Shown: positions 6,936 through 15,104 of the stretch, one piece after another | Layout: each line of letters starts with the position of its first letter | How positions within the stretch are numbered: position 1 is the stretch's first letter | From: a virus | Reading direction: 5' to 3' (one strand) | Length of the DNA stretch: 23,484 bases | IMG/VR virus record: IMGVR_UViG_3300047491_000373 | Coordinates: 1 to 23,484 of that record | Notes under the pieces: model-generated | The model's database searches: none | Told to the model about the DNA's origin: nothing | What the model saw: only the letters and a program-made list of their open reading frames with translations | Program-made: the position numbers and the translations under genes

Positions 6936-7204
6936 CAGATCTCCCCTTTTTTTATGGCTTCAACTATCTCTGGAAGAGTCACACTGCGGCCAAGAAACTC
7001 ACAGAAGCAGTCAACAAAATGGTTGATGATGGACATGGATATGGATTCCTTCATGTCAGGCCTCTGGTCTATCATCTTTTTTGTGCGTATGAGCGAGGCC
7101 TCATCTATGCCCCAGTCAAAGACCTCGTTGCCAACCACCAGCATGTTGACTTTCTTTCCAGCCTCATCGCTGTGTATTTTTACAATGCTAATTGCGCTTG
7201 GCAT
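6935..7204 (-). CDS. Small conserved-looking protein, unknown function
   Basis: This 89-residue acidic to neutral protein starts at an ATG preceded by AGGAGA (TAGGAGATGGCAC-ATG); that site overlaps the stop of the upstream gene. It ends in a TGATG overlap with the SET gene, so the two are probably translated together. It shows a short beta segment (VNMLVVGNEVFDWGID, 19-34), then helices with FVDCFCEFLGRSVTLPEI (63-80). Two Cys (66, 68) are close together but do not form a clear metal site. I do not recognise a family. It could be a partner of the SET protein or a small virion protein. Confidence 0.65.
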   Translation of the reverse strand: MPSAISIVKIHSDEAGKKVNMLVVGNEVFDWGIDEASLIRTKKMIDQRPDMKESISMSIINHFVDCFCEFLGRSVTLPEIVEAIKKGEI

Positions 7205-7214
7205 GTGCCATCTC

Positions 7215-7694
7215 CTAGACGAAGGAAAGTCTCCAATTGAATGTTATCTGCATGCTGCTTGTCTTGTTTAGGTCTGCGAAGTTTACCATGCTGTATAGGT
7301 CGCCATTTGACATCTGCAAGGCCATTTCATTGATGGCATAACCATTTGCATCGTCGAATGACAGCACTGATGTGAACACGACTTGACTTGGCATGTTCGT
7401 GTCAACCGAGCTTATTACTGGTTTGCTCGCTCTGGTGACTCCAAAAAGACCAGTCCTTGAACTATCAACGACTTTAAGCGTGCCACCAGATGTGCCACCA
7501 TCACCAAATATCATCTTGTTGATGTAAAAGTTGTAGGTTGACCCAATGCTGTTCGCTAGGCTGCTGGCAAGCGCCTCACGACCCTTGCGAAGGATGGTGT
7601 TCCTAACCTCAGAAACCTCCTTGCTGCCATCGGAATATTCAATGACCCTCTCAACAGTGCCGATTACTTTCAGTGGTTCATGCAATTCTTTCAT
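7215..7694 (-). CDS. Small baseplate/fibre-like structural protein
   Basis: This 159-residue protein overlaps the end of the 1,060-residue wedge gene as ATGA, with an AAGG-type site upstream. It has the segment VRNTILRKGREALASSLANS (30-49), then a Gly-rich stretch (MIFGDGGTSGGT, 61-72), and ends in strands INEMALQMSNGDLYSMVNFA (121-140) and SMQITFNWRLSFV. The N-T-I/V-L-x-x-G-R-x-x-L pattern with a terminal I-x-W-x-L-x-F strand is typical of small tail-fibre or baseplate-attached phage proteins. Its N-terminus (VIEYSDGSKE) resembles the C-terminus of the preceding protein (IIEYSDGTRK). The exact role is unknown; virion location is inferred from its place directly behind the wedge genes. Confidence 0.6.
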   Translation of the reverse strand: MKELHEPLKVIGTVERVIEYSDGSKEVSEVRNTILRKGREALASSLANSIGSTYNFYINKMIFGDGGTSGGTLKVVDSSRTGLFGVTRASKPVISSVDTNMPSQVVFTSVLSFDDANGYAINEMALQMSNGDLYSMVNFADLNKTSSMQITFNWRLSFV

Positions 7695-10600
7695 ATATCG
7701 CCTTTCTTTCTTGTGCCGTCACTATACTCTATTATAAATTCAATCCCTTCTTTTTGACCGGTTGATTCCAAGAAATTATCTTTTGGTGACTGCAGCATGT
7801 GCAGCTCCTCATTTCCTGATGCGTCATTGCCAACAGTCACCCTTCCACGCCTATCGATTGTGTCAAATGTGGCGGATTCAAGATCAAACTGCTGTCCTGG
7901 TATGGTCACGCCTTGGGTCTTGGTGTAACGGTATATGTTGTATGTTGTAGATGTGCCACCGCCAGATATGGTTTTCCAGTATGCATCTGGACCCTCTAGG
8001 GTTATTGTGGTGTTTCCAACTGGGTTGTTTCCATCGATTTCGGCTATGAAATACAAGTTTCCATTGATTTCAACAATATAATTTTCCTTGAAATGATCGT
8101 CCTCAAGTGGTGTTGCCACTACACCGTTCACCCCGTTGTTTATTGATAGGCTTGACTCGAGATCACCAGATATCTGAATTTTGAGGCCTTTATGGCTTAA
8201 ATAACCCACTTGGTTGTCAAGCAGCCTTCTAAATGTTGTCAAGCTTGCACCTGCGACATTGCCGCCGTTGTAGCCATCGATGTAGAACTGGTCGTCTGTC
8301 CCATCCTTGAAGCCAACAATTTTATACTCTGTCCCAGATATCTTCTGGTAGTCACCAATCACAAACACATTCTTCACATCATGCAGCGATGTGTTCAAGA
8401 CCTCCGTCCTGCCCCTGTAGGTAACTGTCAAGGCACCTGAGCTGCTGCTGAAAATCTCATTGTTATACTGATCGTAGGCCGTGTACGAAAGTGGCGATGC
8501 TGAGCTTGACGGCAAACTCCCATTGTCCTCAAGCGACAATGAACCATCGCTCTGCACATTCACTATGTTGAATGGGGTTGCGGAATACGCTGGTATCTTG
8601 ATTTTCCATGATGCTGTGCTGTAACCCTGACTGACATCCCAGAGCGACTTGAATTCAGAGAATGATTGGCTTGCGTCAATGAATTTGAAGAGGTTGTCTT
8701 GGTATATGTTTATTGTGCTCGATGCATCTATAGGATTTGACAGTCGAAAGCTAAATGCTCTCTGGTTGAGGGCGAGCCTTGAGCTGAATATGTTGTTTGT
8801 CTCATTTATCGGCTCGGCTATTGACAATAATTCAACCGTTTTTGGAGTTGGGTTGTCAACATTGTACTCACCGGCAAGAGTTCCACTCAATATCTTGAGT
8901 ATGGCCGTGCCGTCAGTGATCATGCCTATGGATTTGAAGTTTGCCTCGCCGCAAAATAGCACAACACTGTCGTTGTAAGCTGTCCCAGTTCCAGAGTCAA
9001 CGACGCTTGATGCAGCAAGACTGTCTCTAAGTACCGCCTGGGGTCCACTGAGACCCTTCATCATCACCCTGTTGAACCACATCTGTGCGTTGCCAGATAT
9101 GGTGAATGCGTTTTGGAGGAATGTAACAAGTATCTCATAGTCTTCCTCTGGTGGTGTAACCGTTTCGTTTATGCCGCCGTATATGTTCATCACATGAAGA
9201 ACTGCATGGAATGGAAGGCACTCACGGAGCACATCATGAGCCTCAACTATCCTGTCATTGCTCAAATACTCAATTTCTAGGTCTATGTTGTATTTGCTGC
9301 TAAGGCCAGAGTGGCACGGGTCAACGAAGTTCTTGTCGATGTCACATGGATCCTTGCTGTTGCGTATGCTTCCGTTGTACTCTTCCATGTTGTATATGTT
9401 TTCGCTGTACGGGAACTCAGTCCTTACTTGGCCAAATATAATGTCGTCATGGAATGGGTTCTTTGTTGGTATGATGATGTCAAACAGAGGGTCGGTCTCC
9501 TCGATCAGCCGCACATTCCAGTTTTTTGCAGGGTATTGGTTGTCACGCTCGTCACGGGAGTCCATGAGCGGCAGCATCCTGATGTAATCCTCGATTGTCT
9601 GCTGTGTGCCGGTCATGACCTCTCTGACCTTGTAGATGACCCTTACGGAGTCGCCCTCAGCGAGCGTTATTGGTGACACGGAAAGCGTGTCACCAATCCA
9701 CCTTAGCACGGATAATCCATCAACCTCGTCAAACATGATGTAATCTGAAGATAGGGCGACCCAACTTTCGCTGTCTGCATACCTTATGTAAAGCTCAAAA
9801 TTGTCAAGGTCAAGTGGCAATGCGGTTCTGTCAAGTATGAATATATCATTCTGACCATCGTATATGAAAACCTCTTGCCATGTGTGGTTTGAGATTACCT
9901 GCCAAAGCCTTGTTAGCTTTATGAACTTCACACCAGCTTGATCCAGTGATTCCTTGAGACCGCCAATTGTCCCCTTTTTCTTGAATAATGGCACGGCGGT
10001 TTTTATCTGTCGTCTCCACCTGTAAGGGTCGTTTGTTTTTAGCCTCAGATTGAAAAGGTTCGAAAGGAATGGAAGCAATGGCTCGGTTAGAACATTTGCG
10101 TCATAAAGGTCAATCAACTGATTTGCGTAGTTTTCAAGCACTGTGAAGCCATCGGCTATGGCAAGGTTTAATTTTTTCAAAACATCTGGTGTTCTGTCAA
10201 ATTCACTAAGTCTTGCCTTGAACATTTCTGGAGTGTATCGCTCCAAAAGTGTTGGGTACTTTTCAAGCGGTGTGAAGTGCGATGGTATGGCGTTTGCCTC
10301 CACATTCACACTTGTTATGCTGAATTTCTGGTGGCTTGATTTGCTGGTGCCAGCTATGACCGATGTCCAAGTGTAACAGACAAAATAGTCTCCCTCACGG
10401 AAACTGAATGGTTTCCACACATATTTGAAATTACCATAAAGAGTGTTGCCCTCTTCGTCTTCGTCAACCTTTTCAATTAGGGCGTTTCCAAGGTCTGTGG
10501 AAAGCCACGCCGGAAATGTGTCAGTTCCAACTGTGTAAACAGGAGTTGCATCCTTGTAGTAGAACTTCTGCGACTTGACGCTGCTTTCTAGATCGGTTCG

Positions 10601-10873
10601 GAGTTTCTTGGCATTAAAGATGTTTTCCTCGGTTGGGCTATCGCAGGCAAGCTTTTCTGCAGCAATGGTGGCAGCAAGCTTTTCGCTGTTGTAGATGTCC
10701 TCCGTGTATTCATTGAGAGTTGGGTCAACGAAGCTTCTCTCGATGAAGTAGATGACAATCTTGTCAACTTTGTATGGGTCGGCAATTAAGCACCCACTGT
10801 CGTCTGGAGTGGTGAACTCGAGTACGATCTCGTCATTGAGGGTCGGGTTTTCTGTAATTCGCTTTTGTGCCAT
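7691..10873 (-). CDS. Baseplate wedge protein, gp7/gpI-like with long C-terminal extension
   Basis: This 1,060-residue protein contains a P2 gpI-type tail domain at about 200-330: LLERYTPEMFKARLSEFDRT (209-228), LPFLSNLFNLRL (267-278), YRWRRQIKTAVPLFKKKGT (284-302) and GLKESLDQAGV (305-315). This is the helix pair typical of the wedge protein that follows gpJ. RECLPFHAVLHVMNIYGG (550-567) closes that region, as in gpI-like proteins. Residues 575-1060 are a beta-rich extension with no family I recognise. Overall length and order (gp25, gp6/J, then this) parallel T4 gp7, which is 1,032 residues. Its ATG is 4 bases past the J stop, with no clear ribosome-binding site, suggesting coupling. A perfect 12-bp inverted repeat lies inside it at 9669-9697. 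Confidence 0.8.
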   Translation of the reverse strand: MAQKRITENPTLNDEIVLEFTTPDDSGCLIADPYKVDKIVIYFIERSFVDPTLNEYTEDIYNSEKLAATIAAEKLACDSPTEENIFNAKKLRTDLESSVKSQKFYYKDATPVYTVGTDTFPAWLSTDLGNALIEKVDEDEEGNTLYGNFKYVWKPFSFREGDYFVCYTWTSVIAGTSKSSHQKFSITSVNVEANAIPSHFTPLEKYPTLLERYTPEMFKARLSEFDRTPDVLKKLNLAIADGFTVLENYANQLIDLYDANVLTEPLLPFLSNLFNLRLKTNDPYRWRRQIKTAVPLFKKKGTIGGLKESLDQAGVKFIKLTRLWQVISNHTWQEVFIYDGQNDIFILDRTALPLDLDNFELYIRYADSESWVALSSDYIMFDEVDGLSVLRWIGDTLSVSPITLAEGDSVRVIYKVREVMTGTQQTIEDYIRMLPLMDSRDERDNQYPAKNWNVRLIEETDPLFDIIIPTKNPFHDDIIFGQVRTEFPYSENIYNMEEYNGSIRNSKDPCDIDKNFVDPCHSGLSSKYNIDLEIEYLSNDRIVEAHDVLRECLPFHAVLHVMNIYGGINETVTPPEEDYEILVTFLQNAFTISGNAQMWFNRVMMKGLSGPQAVLRDSLAASSVVDSGTGTAYNDSVVLFCGEANFKSIGMITDGTAILKILSGTLAGEYNVDNPTPKTVELLSIAEPINETNNIFSSRLALNQRAFSFRLSNPIDASSTINIYQDNLFKFIDASQSFSEFKSLWDVSQGYSTASWKIKIPAYSATPFNIVNVQSDGSLSLEDNGSLPSSSASPLSYTAYDQYNNEIFSSSSGALTVTYRGRTEVLNTSLHDVKNVFVIGDYQKISGTEYKIVGFKDGTDDQFYIDGYNGGNVAGASLTTFRRLLDNQVGYLSHKGLKIQISGDLESSLSINNGVNGVVATPLEDDHFKENYIVEINGNLYFIAEIDGNNPVGNTTITLEGPDAYWKTISGGGTSTTYNIYRYTKTQGVTIPGQQFDLESATFDTIDRRGRVTVGNDASGNEELHMLQSPKDNFLESTGQKEGIEFIIEYSDGTRKKGDI
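9669..9697. repeat. Perfect 12-bp inverted repeat with 5-base loop inside a gene
   Basis: ATTGGTGACACG (9669-9680) and CGTGTCACCAAT (9686-9697) are exact reverse complements separated by GAAAG. In the mRNA this would fold into a stable hairpin at codons for IGDTLSVSPI of the wedge protein. No T/U tract follows on either strand, so it does not look like an intrinsic terminator. Confidence 0.8.
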
Positions 10874-10877
10874 GGTT

Positions 10878-12431
10878 TTATTCGTAAACGAATCCTAGGT
10901 CGATGATGTCAGGCCTGATTATCTCAAAGTATTTTGCGGTCACGATGTTTGTCGCAGTTGGCGAATCATCCGTGCTGAAAGCAATGTCAATTGATGAAAT
11001 CTCCTTTAAGTCCGAAAGTTCCTTGACTATGTCGGACTCCTTGAGGTTCTGGCCAAATTCCCATCGGCTGATGTTGAAGAAACTATTGACTCTGTTCAAT
11101 ATTTTAACTCTGAGTTCATCCTCGAATTTCTTGTAAAATTTATCTATCGTCACAGATATGTTGACATCAACCGTGATTGGCACACCATCCTTGATGCATA
11201 TGTAATCTGTAACCATTTTTTTTGCCTCAAGGTGGTTCATCAATGCTGTTTTTAGTTGGTCTGAGGCGTTCTCAAGTGTTTCGGTGTCTTTTCTCGCTAA
11301 AATGTAGATGTCTATGATGTTTGCGGCGCATCCATGGTTGCGAAGTACTGCTGTTGATTTTCCAATTTGCCCTTGATATGGAGTTGCGAACTGATCTGTC
11401 AAGGTTTTATAGTCAAGTCCTGTAACAGCCCTATCTTGTGTCCTTAGATAGGCTGGTAGTTTTCTCCTTATATCTTCAAGGCTATCTCCATCAAAACCAT
11501 ATTGTGCTCTTGTGTAGTTGTTGAGAAACACTGGAACTGTGTAGCTTAGACCAGGAACATCAACCAGAATGCTTTTTTGCGTTGCGTTAGTTACAAGGTT
11601 TCCTCTTACACCACCGCCAGTTCTGTAAGTGAATCTAATTAATGAACCTATGGTTGGAACCATGCCAGCAACACCATTACCAAATATGATAAATGCACTA
11701 AAGTCAGAATTGTATTCAATACGGTATTCACGAAGCTGTTGTGACTCTGTAAAGAAATCAACTTTGTTCCAAAGAACACCATCAACTTCAACTTTGATGC
11801 TATCGTAAATCACAGTTGTAAATCCAGTTCTGAAGATTTGATTTACAACCCCAGTTCCTGGAACCTCTTCAATCCTTGTTTTTCCTTCTAATCCGACAAT
11901 GCTTGCATTGACCAATGAATTTGCTGGTAAAAGTATGTCGTCATCAAAAAGTGGATTTCCCTCTGCGTCTGCGGCAAACAATTCCATGTCCAATGACTCA
12001 CCGCCACCATTGACTTGAATGTAAATTGGAGTTGCGATTGTTATATCTGTGGTTATTGCATTTGTTAAACTTGCCGTCCAATAGCTTTTCGCTGCTATGG
12101 GTGGAGTTGGCTGAAAGCCTACAAGTCTACACAGTCTGAATGCGTTGTCTAATTCAGTTACTGTGTCTATGAAAATTTCATTCGCTATCTGATCCATCTT
12201 AAAAGAAAGCGTATCAGCAATGAAGGCCCAGTTTTCCAAAAGCATTACAGCCAATGAAGACTCAACGAAATCAGAAAACTCGCCAGCAAACCTTTGTTGT
12301 GTGAATTGCAGGAGCCTTGTCTTCATGCTCCAAAAATCTTGGTTTGTGTAGTTTAAATTGAACACATTTGGCTTTTTAATGATTTCAGCCTTAGCGTATG
12401 GTTCTACATTAAAAGGACAATTATTGGTCAT
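10878..12431 (-). CDS. Baseplate wedge protein, gp6/J-like
   Basis: This 517-residue protein is a baseplate J-like protein. Evidence: a helical N-terminal region with RFAGEFSDFVESSLAVMLLE (48-67) and FKMDQIANEIFIDT, the segment LCRLVGFQPTPPIAAKSY, the family's signature FGNGVAGMVPTIGSLIRFTY, then RTGGGVRGNL and AQYGFDGDSLEDIRRKLPAY. In contractile tails this protein forms the wedge ring around the hub and pairs with the gp7/gpI-like protein, which here follows after 4 bases. The ATG has a good TAGGAG site. The gene is noticeably more AT-rich than the genes to its left. Family assignment is confident; the T4 equivalence is by order and family knowledge. Confidence 0.85.
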   Translation of the reverse strand: MTNNCPFNVEPYAKAEIIKKPNVFNLNYTNQDFWSMKTRLLQFTQQRFAGEFSDFVESSLAVMLLENWAFIADTLSFKMDQIANEIFIDTVTELDNAFRLCRLVGFQPTPPIAAKSYWTASLTNAITTDITIATPIYIQVNGGGESLDMELFAADAEGNPLFDDDILLPANSLVNASIVGLEGKTRIEEVPGTGVVNQIFRTGFTTVIYDSIKVEVDGVLWNKVDFFTESQQLREYRIEYNSDFSAFIIFGNGVAGMVPTIGSLIRFTYRTGGGVRGNLVTNATQKSILVDVPGLSYTVPVFLNNYTRAQYGFDGDSLEDIRRKLPAYLRTQDRAVTGLDYKTLTDQFATPYQGQIGKSTAVLRNHGCAANIIDIYILARKDTETLENASDQLKTALMNHLEAKKMVTDYICIKDGVPITVDVNISVTIDKFYKKFEDELRVKILNRVNSFFNISRWEFGQNLKESDIVKELSDLKEISSIDIAFSTDDSPTATNIVTAKYFEIIRPDIIDLGFVYE

Positions 12432-12432
12432 A

Positions 12433-12861
12433 TTAAGCTCCTAAGGGTACTTCTAGCCTCAGCTCATTAATCGTCCTGATATCAAGTCTATCAAAGAATG
12501 TAACTCTGATGAGCAAAACATGCTCGTTGTCTGGGTCTGGATCGTCTGGGTTTGCGCTATCCGAGTCAAGCTTTGACTGAATATATATGTTTTCAATCGC
12601 CACTCTTGGCTCCCACATTTTCAATGAAGTGGCTATCATTCCTTTTGCCTCTAAGATAGTGCTGGCATCATTTGGGTTAAAAAAAAGTTTCCTTAATGGT
12701 GTGCCAAAATCTGGCAACATAACCCTTTCCCTTGGATTTGTGAGCAAAAGAACAATCATGTCTGATTTGATCTGGTCAACTCCACTTTGAATGTAAAAGA
12801 AACCCTTTGGGTTCTTTGTTATTGGGTATGGAACCCCCTTGAAACTTTTTTGGGATATCAT
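12433..12861 (-). CDS. Baseplate wedge protein, gp25-like
   Basis: This 142-residue protein matches the GPW_gp25 family. SGVDQIKSDMIVLLLTNPRE (26-45) and ERVMLPDFGTPLRKLFFNPN (45-64) contain the conserved N-P-G/R-E-R and P-D-x-G-x-x-L motifs, and WEPRVAIENI (83-92) is the typical E-P-R strand. It then ends in strands VLLIRVTFFD and LRLEVPLGA. In contractile tails it links sheath initiation to the wedge. Its start overlaps the spike gene's stop as TAATG, with AGGTGG upstream. An acidic insert (SDSANPDDPDPDNE, 105-118) lengthens one loop. Confidence 0.9.
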   Translation of the reverse strand: MISQKSFKGVPYPITKNPKGFFYIQSGVDQIKSDMIVLLLTNPRERVMLPDFGTPLRKLFFNPNDASTILEAKGMIATSLKMWEPRVAIENIYIQSKLDSDSANPDDPDPDNEHVLLIRVTFFDRLDIRTINELRLEVPLGA

Positions 12862-15104
12862 TATGCACCACCTGCGGTTGAGGTTTCATTGGCTGGATTG
12901 CATCTCTTCTTTGCAAATGGCAATATGTGAGTTATTGACATGCATGGGTCTGTCTTGCCAACACTTGCCACGATCTTAGAACTTAGCCTTACCGTCCCAG
13001 TCTTCATGTCATAAACGCATAACCTTCCTATTCTTGGGCTGTTCTTTGGCCCATCCTTGCCAGCAAGTAGGGCTATGAAGTCCTTGGCGTAGAAGATGTG
13101 AGATTTTTTTGTTATGTTGACATAGAAATCCCTGGTGTACACCAACTTGAGTTTGCTGATCATTTCTATTTTGTTGTGTGGTGTTGAGCATCCACCTATG
13201 TCGCCTATGATTTCAACTTGATCATCTGTAGTGGCTATAATGTGGTTGCCGGCAACACGCAGAAAAACAAGACCTGGACCACTGGGTGCCTCTTGATACT
13301 TGTGAATGTGTGGCCCCCTACAATTTGTGTTGTGTGGGCAGTAAATCTGGATGTATTGCCTTTGGGTGGTTATTTGGCTGTTGTCATCACGCATGAGGAA
13401 TTCAAGTCCATAGCCAGATCTTATTTTCACATATGCCTTTTTGGCCAGAGGTTTTGGGTCGCCACCATGGCCGACTGGCGTTTGTTCTTCATTTTGTTTT
13501 TCTGGACTAAGACTTTTTCTGGAACCTTCGCCACATTGTTCATTGTCTTCATCAATCATCTCGAACTGGTGCTTGCTTGTTGTCTGCATGCTGATGCCAC
13601 GGTGCTTGCCAGCTATGCACTTGGATTTCTCATGGTCGTTTAGCTCAATTCTGTTTCCAAACGCCGTCAAAAGCTTGATGCCATTCCACTCGCTTCTTAT
13701 CTCTGGCTCTTTCTCAAGGTCGGATAGCTCAATCATGTGCCCCGTGGCAGATTTGATGTAGGTTCTTCCCTCAAATATGTTTTCTGCACCAAAGTCGAAC
13801 GGTCTAAGGCTTCTCTCCCATTCTGGTATTCCAACTGGGCAACTTACCGAATCATCCATGACGAATGTGTGCCCACCAACACTCATGAGTTGTATGCCAG
13901 ACTGTGGTAGGTCACAGGTGTTGTTCTGTGGTGTCTCTGGACCCCTATAGGCACGGCATTCGTTTTCATGCTTGAAGTATGGATTTTGCCCTTTTTGTTC
14001 TTTGTAACGAGATGATTTGGGATGTCCAGTTCTTGCTTGAGATGAAAATCTTGGTATCAGTTTTCCACATATTGGAATCTCTGATGTTGGAACATAATCT
14101 GGAACTATATCTTTTGTTTGTTGACTTTTTTTCGCTAGCGCCTTTGCTGATGCGTTTAATTCATCGACGCCTTGGTTTGGATTACCATCAGTTGGCACAA
14201 TGCCAGCATCTATACCTATTGCTCTTGCCATATCTGGATATGGCTCTTCTGGTGTCCCAGCTATACAGCTGACATCATCATCGGCAACTATCTCGTCCGT
14301 GTTTGGGAAAGTAACCTTGCAATCTGGGTGTGCCCATTGGCCGCCATAATGAAGATGGTCATCCTTGAGCATCAGCCAGTTTCCTGTACTGCTTATAAGC
14401 TCAATCCTTTTCCATCTTCTATTGCACTTTGGATCTCCATCAACCATTTTTAGGGCATGCTTTTCAGGTGTCTTAAACCCATAAATGTTTGGAAATGTGA
14501 TGATTCTTTGGACTTCTGGCATATCAGCAAAGTCTAGAATGGAAGTTAAATCAAAACCATTATAGCTTTCTGTGTTCCATGGAGGCAAAACTTGACTTTC
14601 ATCATTGGGTCCGACCAAGTAACCTTTGCGATGACCTTCCCATATCTTGTAGTACTCATCCATAAGGTGGTTGACACCCCAATTGTGTTGTCCCTCTGGC
14701 CCTCTATTCCTAGGCCATACAGTTCCAATGTAAAAAGCTGAGCTTCTATTGCCATTTTCAAAAATCAAAGCAATCGATGATCCAGCTGGTGGAACCCAAT
14801 TTAGCCCAGAATCATCAAAACCGCCCATGGCAGATATTGGATGCGCCCATGGAAGTTCTTTGATTTGTACATCAGCCCTATGTAGTTTTGGACAGAAAAA
14901 TCTGACACGGTTCTGCTTCCATATGTCTATAGTCTCGATGACTAAACCAACCATCAAACCAAAATGCATGTCCTTGGTATCGCTTGTCTGGCTTCTCTGG
15001 TTTGATCTTGATATCGCCACAGTTGAGTATTCAACACTCCCAAGTTGATTGGTAAGGCTCAAAATTTTTCTTTCTAGTTCTGCGACTTTGCTTGAGATGC
15101 TCAT
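12861..15104 (-). CDS. Central baseplate spike, gp5/gpV/VgrG-like
   Basis: This 747-residue protein has a short N-terminal coiled-coil (1-22), then an OB fold at about 48-130 (GLVIETIDIWKQNRVRFFCP, LNWVPPAGSSIALIFENG, YIGTVWP) like gp5, gpV and VgrG. Downstream at least seven segments of the form G-N/H-x-hydrophobic-x-L-x-D recur: STGNWLMLKDD (239-249), GGHTFVMDD, TGHMIELSD, FGNRIELND, KHQFEMIDED, GYGLEFLMRDD and GNHIIATTDD. These suit a trimeric beta-helical needle. No lysozyme domain is present. A Cys/His cluster at 589-601 (CPHNTNCRGPHIH) could bind metal. No separate PAAR tip gene was recognised. It is coupled by ATGA to the upstream hub gene, with GGAGAGGAAG as ribosome-binding site. Confidence 0.82.
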   Translation of the reverse strand: MSISSKVAELERKILSLTNQLGSVEYSTVAISRSNQRSQTSDTKDMHFGLMVGLVIETIDIWKQNRVRFFCPKLHRADVQIKELPWAHPISAMGGFDDSGLNWVPPAGSSIALIFENGNRSSAFYIGTVWPRNRGPEGQHNWGVNHLMDEYYKIWEGHRKGYLVGPNDESQVLPPWNTESYNGFDLTSILDFADMPEVQRIITFPNIYGFKTPEKHALKMVDGDPKCNRRWKRIELISSTGNWLMLKDDHLHYGGQWAHPDCKVTFPNTDEIVADDDVSCIAGTPEEPYPDMARAIGIDAGIVPTDGNPNQGVDELNASAKALAKKSQQTKDIVPDYVPTSEIPICGKLIPRFSSQARTGHPKSSRYKEQKGQNPYFKHENECRAYRGPETPQNNTCDLPQSGIQLMSVGGHTFVMDDSVSCPVGIPEWERSLRPFDFGAENIFEGRTYIKSATGHMIELSDLEKEPEIRSEWNGIKLLTAFGNRIELNDHEKSKCIAGKHRGISMQTTSKHQFEMIDEDNEQCGEGSRKSLSPEKQNEEQTPVGHGGDPKPLAKKAYVKIRSGYGLEFLMRDDNSQITTQRQYIQIYCPHNTNCRGPHIHKYQEAPSGPGLVFLRVAGNHIIATTDDQVEIIGDIGGCSTPHNKIEMISKLKLVYTRDFYVNITKKSHIFYAKDFIALLAGKDGPKNSPRIGRLCVYDMKTGTVRLSSKIVASVGKTDPCMSITHILPFAKKRCNPANETSTAGGA

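Noticed and set aside
9669-9697. Intrinsic terminator
   Set aside because: The stem is strong but no T/U tract follows on either strand, and it lies in the middle of an intact gene.
12861-15104. Lysozyme domain in the spike, as in T4 gp5
   Set aside because: No lysozyme-type catalytic motif and no extra domain of suitable size between the OB fold and the beta repeats.
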